NCBI GenBank assembly: GCA_019400425.1
Contig: JAFREE010000105.1
Span: forward strand, 1 to 64,000
Direction: 5' to 3'
Length of the DNA stretch: 64,000 bases
Source: Hymenochaete sp. R1
Taxonomy: Eukaryota; Basidiomycota; Agaricomycetes; Hymenochaetales; Hymenochaetaceae
Shown: piece by piece, positions 23,372-34,502 of the stretch
Numbering within the stretch: position 1 is the stretch's first letter
Layout: each line of letters begins with the position of its first letter
Notes under the pieces: model-generated
What the model was told of the DNA's origin: nothing
Databases searched by the model: none
The model's input: the letters and a program-made list of their open reading frames with translations, nothing else
Position numbers and translations under genes: made by a program

Positions 23372-24221
23372 CGGGCGTGAGCGTGAGCGTGGGGTGGGAT
23401 TGGATTGGGAATGGACTCAAAGACGGAGAGGAAGAGGAAGGTCGGGGAATGGTATGCAACGACGCTGGAGGCTGTGGCCGTGGACGCACTCGTTACTCGT
23501 TATATATATAACTGGAACAGGACAAGCCGACGGGGACGGGAAACTGGTCTTACGCTGACGCTGCGGTCATGGGGGGCTTAGGTGGGTGATGTCTCTCTGT
23601 CTGTCTCACGAGGTGGAAGGAAATGGGAATCAACTGGACTAGACTGGAGTGGATTGCGTGAGTTGCGTGTCCGTCGAATCGGTTGAACGTTCATGACGAC
23701 GTCGAGAGTGAGAGTTGAGAGTCAATTATTCACTTTTTGCTTCCTTTCTCTGGTACTGCACTGGCAGCCCAGCGGAGGCAATTCAGACACTACGTCCGAC
23801 ACCGACACCCCCTCCCAGCCCGATTCTCCGAATCCGAGTCTACCCACCAGTACCAGCGTTACTCACTATTCTCACCTCATCAACGCACAGCACGGAACTT
23901 CCCCTTCTTCATGACATCCACATCCATCCTAGTATTGATATTAATATTGATCATCACTATCACTCATCCATTCTAATTATATCGTCATCCTCGTTCTCGT
24001 TCCTCCCTACCATTGCCCAAGAAAACGGAAAAGAAAGAGTGAATTACATCAACGCGTCTGCAATGTCGCTCGTGTAAGAAGAGTCAGTGTCGCTCTGGAG
24101 TCACGGTGTCGCTCTCATGATGCTTATCCCACACTCCGTGCCTTCGCACTAGTCCTCACGTACGCACCCGTCCATCCACAGCACCATGACAGTCAGCTCA
24201 CCCATTTCCTTTCAGTTCGAG
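23372..24221. other. P450 upstream region, no gene seen
   Basis: 850 bases between the P450 start and the 3' end of the coactosin gene. Plus-strand ORFs at 23693-24077 run through Ser/Thr/Pro-rich frames of pyrimidine-rich DNA and overlap each other in different frames; I do not call them. A short TATATATA stretch lies at about 23501-23509, about 130 bases upstream of the P450 ATG. Confidence 0.45.
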
Positions 24222-25536
24222 TCACACGCCATCATACGACGCGCCTCCAGCCTGACAGGTAACAATATTAATCGACATCTTATCAGCAACAGCAACGGTC
24301 CGGCGACTAGAACCCTAACGGGACGAACCTTTCGCAATCGAGTCACAACCGCCTCCTCCTCCAGCTGGTCCTTCTCGGACACTGCGAACTCGATGGAGAA
24401 CACGCGGAGCACGTTCTTCACGTCCCCTGCTTGTACCGAGATCTACATGTATGTTGGGTTTGATTTTTTTAGAGAAAAAAAGATTCAAGTGGGTCAAGCC
24501 CCTGACGTCGATGATTGCGATTTGTGCGGTGTGGTGGGATGCACGTACCTTGGCCTTGCGCATGATCTTACAGCCCTTCCCGATCCATTTAATGAAGACG
24601 AACTTCTCGCGTTGCGACTACCCGAGGAGCCGTTTTTAACCCAACCCGACCCAACACAACCCACATAACGTAGAAAACCGTCGAATCAGTAAAATCAACC
24701 AACTACAAATCTACCAGTACCTAAAACAAAACAAAAAAACTCAACACGTACCTCCTTATCATTCGAATACGCCACGCGCGCATACGCGAAGCTCGCGTTC
24801 GCGTCGTCGAGCTTGTCCTTCAGCTCTGCGATCCCGCCGGTCCCGGTTGTGGTCACGACGAGCTTGTCTGAGCGGTCTGACTGGGTGGGCGGGTGGGATA
24901 TCCATGCGATGCGTCGATGCGTCGGTGGTTGGTGGTCGATGGACGATGGACGATGGTTGGGTTGGTTGACGTCGTTCAGCCGTTACGGACGAGGAGCGAG
25001 GAGCGAGGAAGACATCAAGCGCGGGTACGTGCATGTGCGCGTACGTTATCAAATAAAAAATTAGAAAACCGATTGAACGAAAGGAACGTTGTGTTAACGT
25101 TAACGTCAGTCAAGGTGACGAGTGCAAGTACGAAACCGAGGGGGAGCGCGATACACGCTTGCTCGCTCGCTCACCTCGTAGTCCAAAAGAAGCCAGTTCG
25201 TGTCGGACTTGTCAGAGCGGACGTCCATGTACGCTGTAAGCGTACGCGCGCGCGTTGCGTTCCGTCGTGTGTAGAGGTGTGGTGTGTGCCAACGAACAGC
25301 GAACAACGAACGACGGTGGTGTCCCGACCGATGTCGTCAAGGGCATGTCACGTATCATCCAAGACCATTGATATCATAATCGATAATAATTGGTGATGAT
25401 AATAAGAAGAATGCATGTAGGGATTGTAAAAGTCAGGTTTCGAGCGTTAAGCATTGAGCGGTGACAACAAAAGGCCGGGCGGGGGAGGAGACGGAGACGA
25501 ACCTTCGTTGATCTGAGGATCAGATAGGTCGGCCAT
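24222..25536 (-). CDS. Coactosin-like actin-binding protein (ADF-H domain)
   Basis: Single ADF-homology domain protein that binds F-actin without severing it. Six exons (minus): 25536-25503, 25233-25175, 24880-24752, 24617-24549, 24442-24329, 24251-24222; 144 residues, the coactosin length. Motifs: MADLSDPQINEAYMDVRSD, KSDTNWLLLDYE, TGTGGIAELKDKL, FVFIKWIGKGCKIMRKAK and LEEEAVVTRLRKAGGASYDG, matching human coactosin-like protein in order. Introns 1 and 2 are 269 and 294 nt and the next is 134 nt, longer than elsewhere in the window. The last exon is 30 nt. It starts 517 bases from divergent NPR3. Confidence 0.92.
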
Positions 25537-26053
25537 GGTTACTGTTACTGCTACGGCTCCGGATACAGCTGCGTTCCAACACCGACACCAAAAACGAAAC
25601 TAAGCACGAGGTCGAGGTCGAGGACGAAGAGAACAGAACAGAAGAGACGTAAAACGAGAGTGTCTTGGTTCGGTGGTAGTGACAGTACTAGTGAGGCGGA
25701 TCGAGACGTCGACGAGTAGATAGAATGGTAGAAGAGTGGAAGTTCAGGTTCAGGTGGCTGTTCAAGTTCTGTGGGGTGCTGCAGGTGCTGGTAGGTGCGG
25801 CGGCGGCTTGTTGTCGGCTCTTTGGCCTCGCTGCTGCTGCTGCTGCTAGACGACCAGCTCTCCCACGGTCACGCTCATTTACGTCTATATGCATATGCCC
25901 AAAATAGACTGATCGACAGCTAAACGCAAAGCAGCCGGCGCCATTCCAGATCGCCGAGAGAACGCTCAAGTTCAAGTCCAAGTCATCGGTTGAACGCCAT
26001 CTCCCCACCCAGTTCACCTTTGACCCTGACCATGCCAATACAAGCAGACGACG
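25537..26053. promoter_or_regulatory. Divergent promoter region of coactosin and NPR3
   Basis: 517 bases separate the start codons of two divergently transcribed genes. A CTG/GCT trinucleotide run lies near 25828-25850. No recognisable regulatory motif. Confidence 0.4.
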
Positions 26054-29000
26054 ATGGCCGAATCGCTCCTCGCCGTCCTTCTGGCAACGTCCTCCTCGAA
26101 AGGCTCCAATCTGGTCTTCCACTGGCCGCACAAACCGGCCTCCCAACCCCGTCTGGCGCGCCCCAAGCCAAAACGCGACGAGAGGATCTCGTACTTTGAT
26201 AATCTCTGGACGACGTCTACGAATAATGGGTCTACAGGCGTTGGGATGGGTTGTAGTAGGGGGAGGGATAGGGGTGGAGATAACGAAAGAGACGTCGAGC
26301 GCTCGCTCGAGTCGTGGGACTATGAATGGCAGAGGCCGCAGTTATCGTTCGAACGACCCGCTCGGTCGCGGTCGTCGCATCCCAATTCGCGCCGGACGTC
26401 TCCCTCCCGCGGCGATTTCGAGAACTTGAAAGGGGCGGGTGGGCCAGGGACGGTGGAGTCCAATGAGCGGGAGTACGATTATCTGTTGGGCTACCCCACG
26501 GAGTTCCTGGCGAGCATTCTGTGTCCGAAAGATGATATGTGTCATCAGAAATTCGAGCTTGTTGTCGATGATCTGGCGTTTATCGGCCATCCTGTCTGTG
26601 CGGAGGCGGACGGTACGTGGCGCTTCAAGAAGGAGCGGGGTCGGGAAGGGGAGAAGCAGCAGCACCGGGAAGATGACGCTGATATGAGTTTGAAATCCTC
26701 AGAATCATCGGAGCGCGAAACTTACCACCGTCAAGGTCAAGGGAAAAGTACGACCTCGCCTCCCCACACGTTCCACCTCGTCTTCGTCATCGACCTCCCG
26801 GACCCCTCCTCCTCCGCCTCCGGAAACGTCTTCAAATACTTCCACATCATCTACGAGCAGCTCGCGTTCACCGTCACCGCCGTGCTCTTCCAAGAACAAG
26901 TCCTCGACCACTATGTCGGCATCGAGTGCGAGCGCCTCGTCGCGCTCCGCGAGGCAGCGTACGCCCGCGGGTCGTCCTTCCCCGACTTTCTGCGCCAGGC
27001 GCTAGAGACGTCGTCCCTGGCACGCGCGCTGAAGGCGCTGTACGAAGCCGTCAAGCTGAACGCCATCGCGCGGCTCGTGCTCAACGACATCGGCGTGGAA
27101 GTGCAGCTGCCGCCTCATCTGGACAGTCTGTTGGGCGCGGAGGAGGAGAACCCTGATTTCATCGAGCATAGTGACCCGGATTCTGTGAGCTGGGGGCCCG
27201 AGCTCAGTTTTGGGTGGAACTTGCCGTCCCTCGCGCCGTGGAAAAGTTTGCTGCTGTATGATTTGACGGAGGATCGGAATGACTTGAAGCTCAACCTTTC
27301 GCGGCCGGGCTTGAATGCGGAGGACCAGGCCCTCGCGGAAGGGTTGATACAGTTCTTGGAGACGGTTTCTGTTTTTGATTCGTGGGTCTATGGGGATGCC
27401 TACTTGAGCTTGAGCCCGCCGTTGATTTAGTTTACAGACTCAACGATGTTGCGAATTCAATGGATTGGGATCTGGAACGCCAGGTCTACCCTACCGTTCG
27501 GTGGCTTGTCTATCATCGCCGAGCAAAGATCGTAGACACAGTCCATTACGGACTACGCACCGTCTTCGCTCTATCTTCAAAAATGGATCGTCCGTATGTC
27601 GATTCGTATACCTCACTCGCGCCTGAATCTCTCAGCTGATCGCAACCTTTCCCTTTCGTAGACTCCCAGACCTGGCACGCGATTTCGCTCGTGCATTCCC
27701 CCATCCTACAATCCCACCTCTCCCCAAACTCTTCGCCATGATCTCCAATCCCAAACCCTCGCCATCGCCCAAATCTTCCTCCCCCACATCCCGCACCCAC
27801 TCCTCCGCCTCCGCCTTAGCCTCAGCGTCCCAACCATCCACGTCCCTCCCCCCGACAACGACCCCCGATTTCTACACCAACGTCGTCCGCGCGAAGGATC
27901 TCTTACCGATCTACCGAGACGTCGTCGTCTGGCTCCTCCGAAGAGAACTGATCGTCGCGCTGCACTTGCATATCCGCCTCCTTGCAACGCCTGTGATCAA
28001 GGAGCGGGTGCGTAAACGCCAGGCGCGCGCGGCGAGGCGGCGGTTGGAGCGTATGGACCGTGGGAGGGAGAGACAGAGAGGAAGGGTGGGTGAGAGCGAT
28101 GATATAGTAGGAGGAGGAGGAGGGGGAGGAGAGCATAGGGTCTTGCATGGTATTGCTGGTGAACCTTTGGTCGTACCCAGTGGGAGCGGTGGGACCAGGC
28201 GGTTCTCATCACAGTCGCAGTCGCAGTCGACGCGCGGCGCTGTCTTTGCGGAAAGTGGCATCGCGCAGAGCTTGAGGCAGGGAGGCGGGTTCGTGCATCG
28301 CGGGAGGAGGTCCTCCAGGAGACGAACCAACGACATGCTCGATCTCGATCTCAATCTCAATCTCGGCGGCGGAAACGGAACCGGGAACGGGAACGGAAGC
28401 GGGAAAGCGGCGTACCGCTCCGGATCCCGATTACGATACACAATCGACTACGGGACGGAGGCGGACGCCCTTGCTCTCGAAAGCCGCGACGAGAGTCCAG
28501 ATTTAGACTTGAGCTTGGACTTAAGCTTGGACGAGAACGCTTTGGATAGCGACGAATTTGACGAGGGCGAGGGCGTTGGCGTTGGCGTTGCGGATGCGTG
28601 GCCGGGCGACAAGACGGACGATAACGATTTGCCTTCTATCATACCCGAGCCTGGGCAGGCGACGCCCTTGCAGAGGAAATGGATTGAGGCGATGTCGGAG
28701 GGGAAGGATAGGGAAGTCGTGCAGCGATTTCAGCTGTGGGTGCTTTTTCCCTTCTTGTTTTTTTCTTTCGTAACTGACTAACTGTTTCTGAAATCTCTTA
28801 ACCTGACTTGTGCGGTCAACGATTATTGATGACTGGGCGGGAAAAAAAGGATCAACCACCTCTTCGACGGCAAACGCACGGATGACGAGGTCATGTTCGT
28901 TGCGGAGATCACACGTAGCCAGCTTCGAGAAGTCCTTCAGCAGTATGACGACTTTGTGAGCATCGTTCTCTTCCTGAATTTGCTTTGGTATTGGTATCGG

Positions 29001-29062
29001 TATCGGGGGATGTTGATCTCTGGCTTTTCTGTTAGCTTTTAACGTCGTTGCATCCAGCGTAA
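26054..29062 (+). CDS. NPR3: Nitrogen permease regulator 3 (GATOR1/SEACIT subunit)
   Basis: With Npr2 and Iml1 it forms the GAP complex that represses TORC1 during amino-acid or nitrogen starvation at the vacuole. Exons: 26054-27381, 27438-27593, 27662-28735, 28850-28955, 29036-29062; 896 residues. Family segments: MAESLLAVLLATSSSKGSNL with FHWP at the N-terminus, LLGYPTEFLASILCPK, FELVVDDLAFIGHPV, TFHLVFVIDLPDP, FKYFHIIYEQLAFTVTAVLF and DWDLERQVYPTVRWLVYHRR, ending LLTSLHPA on a 27 nt last exon. Long Ser/Gly/Asp-rich insertions (~540-830) interrupt the C-terminal half. Composition alternates between C-rich and G-rich blocks inside the coding sequence. Confidence 0.93.
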
Positions 29063-29073
29063 AGGGTTCTTCG

Positions 29074-29088
29074 CCCCCCCCCCCCCCC
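29074..29088. repeat. Poly-C tract, 15 bases
   Basis: Lies 12 bases after the NPR3 stop codon, so in its 3' UTR. Confidence 0.9.
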
Positions 29089-29386
29089 ACAGAACAAAAA
29101 CTCTTCATTTGACTCTCGAAGCTTACCGCAGACTTCTACGAGTACCGCAGAGAAGGAGAGCCGATCCATGCAAGTTCTGCACCTCCGACCCACTCTTCAA
29201 TCTCCTCCATTTTCGTCCCTACCACTCCCCTTCACCCCTTCAGCGCCCTCCATTGATTCCTCTATTTCCACGGCCGACGTCCTGTTAAATCGCAGTCGTA
29301 ATACGATGATATCATCGTGGACGCCAGCTGTACCTCGATCTCGCTTCGACGAAAGACGTGCGAGATATTCCCTTCGGACTTCGTTT

Positions 29387-29402
29387 GGGGGGGGGGGGGG
29401 GG
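29387..29402. repeat. Poly-G tract, 16 bases
   Basis: Uninterrupted run of G on the plus strand in the NPR3/RING convergent spacer. Confidence 0.9.
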
Positions 29403-29847
29403 ATGTTGCCAAAGGCCAAGTTCGGGTACTCGAGTCATGAGCCATGAGCCGACTTCAGTACGACCCGAGGTAGTTCAGTATCCCCCTACCCGAAATGTTT
29501 GGTTCGGAACGGCAGCGTAGATGAAGAGAATAGGACAGGGGTGAACTCGTCCGGAGGATGTCCTTCCACTACTACGACCGATGATCCGCTATTCGACTGC
29601 GTCGAACACTCATCGAGACGTCCCAGAAATCGCGTTTAAAAAAACAAGTATCGAGAGCGATGCGCGCGCACACACTAATCACCACGATACCAGCATTACC
29701 ATCCTTGAACTTCGCGTCATCTGAAGAGCGCTGCCAGTGGAAATGCGCAATGTCTCTCTGGTAATACTAATAGCACATTCATTGGATTGGATCGGATTAG
29801 GATCGTACACACCACAAAAAATTATATTCCCTTTCTTTTGAGCTTCT

Positions 29848-29863
29848 CCCCCCCCCCCCCCCC
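29848..29863. repeat. Poly-C tract, 16 bases
   Basis: Third homopolymer within 800 bases of the same spacer. Confidence 0.9.
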
Positions 29864-30486
29864 TCTTGAGTACACATAGAAAGCGGCGCGACCGTGAGAC
29901 CGGACGATGTAAGCATCGCAATATTGATACTCGAGGTCCGAATCCGTAAAGGGATAGCACCCGGGGGTTATGAGGGGAAATAGAAAAGCGGCGCTGGAGG
30001 TGCATCATGTAGCGATTGGAGAGAAAATGAGACATCCACAGAGTTTTAGTACTAGGAGCGAAACACGACGAAGACGAGAACACATGAGGGTCCCACGCTA
30101 TGTTTACGTTTTACCTTACACAAACGCTAATAATAGTCAAATCAACAAGAAGCAGAGCCCAGCATTGTACCAGCCCTCGAAGATGCAATAGACACTATTT
30201 CTTGCAACGAGGATGCATATACAGCTTGAAGTGCAATGAACGAGTCGTGTAAGAACTGGGGAAGCGGCGACTTGCGATTGAAGCAGGAATGGAATGCGGT
30301 ACACACGCTCACACGCATAACGGACGTATACAAAAGGAGGAACAGTATCAACCAAAACGAATGAAAAAAAGGACCAGTGAAAAGATTGGACCGAATGTAC
30401 TTGGGAAACAATGAACAAATGCAAGACGCAGTGATTCGACGAAGGGGTAAAACCATCCTGAACAAAATAAAGTCTAAAACCACCCG

Positions 30487-33167
30487 TCACGTATTCAAAA
30501 ACACTCTCCTCATGCTCGCTCGCTCCGCCGGACTCCGGCAAAGCGGACAGAGTTCCTCCCTCTGCAACACATCAGTAATGCACGTCGTACAAAATACGTG
30601 TCCGCACGGGATATTGCTCAGATCGTCTTCAGGCTCGAAGCAGAGCGGGCATTCGTACGTGGACGGCGTGATCATGCTGACACGATGGGCGCTGAAGGAA
30701 AATGATTGCGTGGGTCTGAGTGTTGGCCTTGGATCGAGAGTTGGGATTGGGGTAATCGTTGGATCAGAGATCGGGACTGGTGTTTGGGTCGGAGTGGGGA
30801 TAGGTGCTGGAGTTGAAACTGCAGGTGGTGTACTCGAGGAGTGGATGTTTGACGGAGATGTGGGAGATGACATTGGGGCAGAAACTGATGCAGAACCACT
30901 TTGAACCCGAAGTCTAGACAACGCGATCGGAAGTTCGTCATCGTCGATCGTATCATTCCTACTCGTATCCACGCCGGCAGAGACACTGTACGCCGGAAGC
31001 TCCTCATCATCAGAGAACAGTGGGGGGTTTGATATAACGGAACTCCGAGGCGCAACAGGCAGAGTCGTAGCAGCACGGCGCAGCGTTGTATGAGGGATAG
31101 GAGGCGGAGGTGGGATGTTCTGATATACAATTGGCAAGTTTGGTGTCGAAGCCGATGTAGATACTTCATCTCTTCTCGCTCCTGAGGAAGGAGGAACAGG
31201 TGAAATTGGGACGGAGTGAGGTCTTGAAGCGGTTGAAGACGGACTGGACGGAGACGAGGGCTCACCAGGCCCATTAGAGCGGCGGGTATGTTTGGGGGGT
31301 ACAGGAGGCGGAGGTCTACGAGGGGCAATCGGTCTTGATGAAGGAGTAGGCAGAACGGGACGAGGAGACTGAGGGGGCTGGATTGATTGAGCCCGAGCCG
31401 GAGTTGAATGGACAGCGCTGGAAGGACCACCCCCTTGCGCACTATATATCGAGTCCTCAGATGCTTGCGACCCTGATGAGGCGGGTGGGGTAAGCTTGAG
31501 AGGGGAGAGGGACGGAATGGGTGCGAGTGATAAGCGTCGAGACGAGAGATTATCTGCGGAAAGCGATATGCTTGGACGAGAACTTGGAAGAGCCAGACGC
31601 TCCTCCGGAATCCTGAGGAGCGTTTGTGTAAATGAAGCCGCACTTGTAGTCTGAGGGGGCGTTGGCGCCCAATTTTGTTCCCGTTCATAATCATCATTCC
31701 GGAGAGAAGGAAGCGAGGCAAGATAAGTGGCTTCCATAGTCTCCTCGACCAGCGATTCCGACACGTTGTCCGACTTCAATCTCGCTGCATTCAAAATCTC
31801 ACCTTCCATAAGCGTCATATACTTGATAGGAGAAGTACAATTTCGGTGGTGCTAGAAATCGAGAGTCGGTCGGATCCTAAGATGATTAATAAATAAGGAA
31901 ATGCTCACTTTCTCCAATTCCGTCTGTGTTGGGAAGTACTGGTCGCACGGGTAACAGTAGCATTGCCACTCGTCGGCAGAGGCTTCAGCTTGACGCTCAT
32001 GCATGATACGGTTATGTCGCCGAATATAATGATTATGCTTTAGAACGTGCCGGTTCTGTAAGAATGGCAATAACATCTATAGCCATAACTTACCTCTATC
32101 ATGTCCTGTAAGTTATCGCACATTACATTGCAAGCATAGCATTGATGTGGCCACGACCATTCTGGCATATTATCCGGCCCTGGGCCAGGAGTCGTTCGAT
32201 GCATAGCTGCGCTTTTCAAATGCTGAAAATCAAATTAGCATGCTGCATTGAACGAACAGCTGGTTTAGAGAGTATTCACCTCTTCGAGAAAGCACGTGGC
32301 ATTGCATATCGGACATAGGTCCAGAAGCACAGACCCAGGATGCTTCTCTGCCCGGTGCTACGCATTTAATGAGCGATAGAGGCGATGGAAGTTGGGAATG
32401 GATGTACTCACATGATAGTACGAAGATGTCGTCAAGAAGTATTGGTCGCAGGGAATACAATACGGTTCTTTGGCATTCGATGCGCTAGCCAATGCGTTAG
32501 ACTTCTTCGACCCATCGAGTCCCGCCTTAGCGCCATCTGCTCGTTCCTCGTAGCACTGGCCATAATGCTGTAAGCGGGAATCCGAGACGAAGTAATAAGT
32601 ACAGAAGTCAAAGAGAATCGGATGATGTGGTGTGTGGCGCACCTCAAGCCAATCCTCTCCTGACACAAAGAAACGATCACAAAGCGTACAGGACGTGAAG
32701 TCTCTTGGACTGGATACCCACTCCGGCCCCGGAGGCACATTCCCGGTTCCCTTCGCACCCTTCCCATTCTTCGACGCGCCACCCGCACCATGCCTCAACT
32801 TTGCCATCCCATGCTTTCCTTGCCCATTGTTTAGGGCCGCATTCGCTGAATGAGACCTATCCAGACTTTGATTGGAGCCATTCGAACTACCACCACGCAG
32901 AAATCGCGCAAACGTCGACATGCGTCTAAGAACCAAGCTTCCAGAAGCTCCAGATGTAGTTGTAGAAGCCGAGTTAGACCGTCGAGGATACTCTGCTGTT
33001 GTCGATGCGGATGCCAATGGCGAATGAGCGTCGTCAAAATAGTCGTTCCGATCTGAGGATGAGGGAGAGGAGAGAGACGGGGAGGGGAACGGAGAGAAGG
33101 TCGAGCAAGAGAAAGAGCGTGAGAGGGTACGAGCGCGGCTGCTCGAGGCTGGGCGTGTGTTCATCAT
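30487..33167 (-). CDS. RING-type E3 ligase candidate with repeated CxxC...H zinc-finger modules
   Basis: Exons (minus): 33167-32643, 32567-32412, 32357-32280, 32222-32094, 32055-31909, 31851-30487; 799 residues, all phases zero. The C-terminal RING finger reads CPLCFEPEDDLSNIPCGHVF then CTTCI...CPLC, a C3HC4 set, so ubiquitin ligase activity is likely. The middle (~165-365) holds five short modules beginning CxxC and followed by conserved His (CTLCDRFFVSGEDWLEHY, CIPCDQYFLTTSSYYHH, CPICNATCFLEEHL, CYACNVMCDNLQDMIE, CYPCDQYFPTQTELEKHH). Each module is on its own exon or split at an equivalent place by a phase-0 intron, suggesting exon duplication. The remainder is Ser/Pro-rich and disordered with polyproline stretches (PPPPPIP). 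Substrate and location unknown. Confidence 0.85.
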
Positions 33168-34502
33168 GGCTCGATCTCTATCCTGTCTGCTGACTCGGAC
33201 AATTCGTCAACGTGCACCGCCTTGCGTTACTTACTGATGATTGTGAGTGATTCCTTGAATTGAATACACAACCGATATGATGTGCTTCTGGAAGGCGGGA
33301 AAAACAACAGCGATGATAGCCCGCTGACCTATCGAAGAGTTGCGGAGGGGACGGTCGCAATACCGGTCCTTGGTGACCGAAGTGCAAAAAGGCAAATGGG
33401 CGCTGACCGTGTGATGTCTGCGGGCGTCTATCTACAACAGTTCGAACACGCGCACAGATGCCTTGAGAACGCGACGACGGCGACGATGAGAAGAGCTTGA
33501 AAAAAAGATGGAGGACCTGCCAGAGGATATGCCAGACAACAGTGGAGGACGACGACAAGGGTTTTGATATGCTCAAACACAGAGGGCCACATACATAACC
33601 GTCGGGCATCCGTTTACATGGAGCCTCGGGGTTCGCCTTTGCGTGTTTGGAGCCCTTCCTTCTTCTTTCTCGTCTTCCTTTCGGACCAACGCTTGCTTTC
33701 GGAAGTTCATGAGACACGAGCTGAGGTGAAGCGAGGCGAGTCGGGTTGCCACTTTGCGCTTGACTTCCGCCTTCGTGAGGCTATGAAAACCACGCGCAGC
33801 TGAACGTACGCTCCCAGACCATCCTGAGGACACCGTCTTGACTCAACCGTTAGTCAAAATTGTACTTCCTACGTGCATCATTAGTACATGAAGAAACGAA
33901 GCAGTTGCCACTTCGCGAAAGGCGGTATGACGAGTGATGATATCGCCACATCTTCGAGAAGTGTAAGCGTGAGAAGCAGCTTGGCAACCTCCTTCAAGCT
34001 TTGGAAAACGCCACGCAAAATCACGTGCATTCAACTTCTTACGCATCGCATATAACCAATTTTAAGATAAAAAAACATTCTCTTGAGAACTTTTTAATCG
34101 GCGGAGCTAGTAGGCTACAGGATATAAAACATGCATGTGTATCTACTATTGGGAATGATATTGCCTTATAGACAATGAAGGTAAAGGAGGGGAACGAATG
34201 CAAGTATGAGGGTATGTAGAAAACGATCGGGTTGAAATCAAAACTGGGATCAGCGGTAATGAGTATGACTGATGAAAAAAAAAGAACTAAGGAATATGAG
34301 TGTGTAAAATGTTTTTGTACAAATGCGAGTTGTCCGTAAATCCGTCGTCAAGCCCCAAATGGTAGGCGTGCGGGAGACCATTCCCACCCTCTTCGTCGCC
34401 TTACTCCCGGCATATCAACTTCGTCCCTACGTGCGCCACGCAACGGGTGTGTTTCGATGTCCCATAGCCCTTTCGAAAAGACCGTGTTTGAGACAAAAAA
34501 CA
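33168..34502. other. RING gene upstream region, no gene seen
   Basis: 1.3 kb between the RING gene start and the channel gene stop. A minus-strand ORF (33717-33178) and plus ORFs show no motif. AT-rich DNA at 34040-34320 is the likely channel 3' UTR/terminator side. Confidence 0.4.

Larger units (their letters stand above)
29063..30486. other. Convergent intergenic region with homopolymer tracts
   Basis: 1.4 kb between the ends of NPR3 and the RING gene. It contains a 15-C run (29074-29088), a 16-G run (29387-29402) and a 16-C run (29848-29863). Short ORFs (for instance 29168-29440 plus and 29679-30083 minus) cross these tracts in several frames and show no family motif, so I do not call a gene. 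The 3' UTRs of both neighbours must lie here. Confidence 0.5.

Noticed and set aside
30672..31721. 349-codon ORF overlapping the RING gene in another frame on the same strand.
   Set aside because: It is a shadow of the Ser/Pro-rich coding sequence; only the other frame carries the RING finger.
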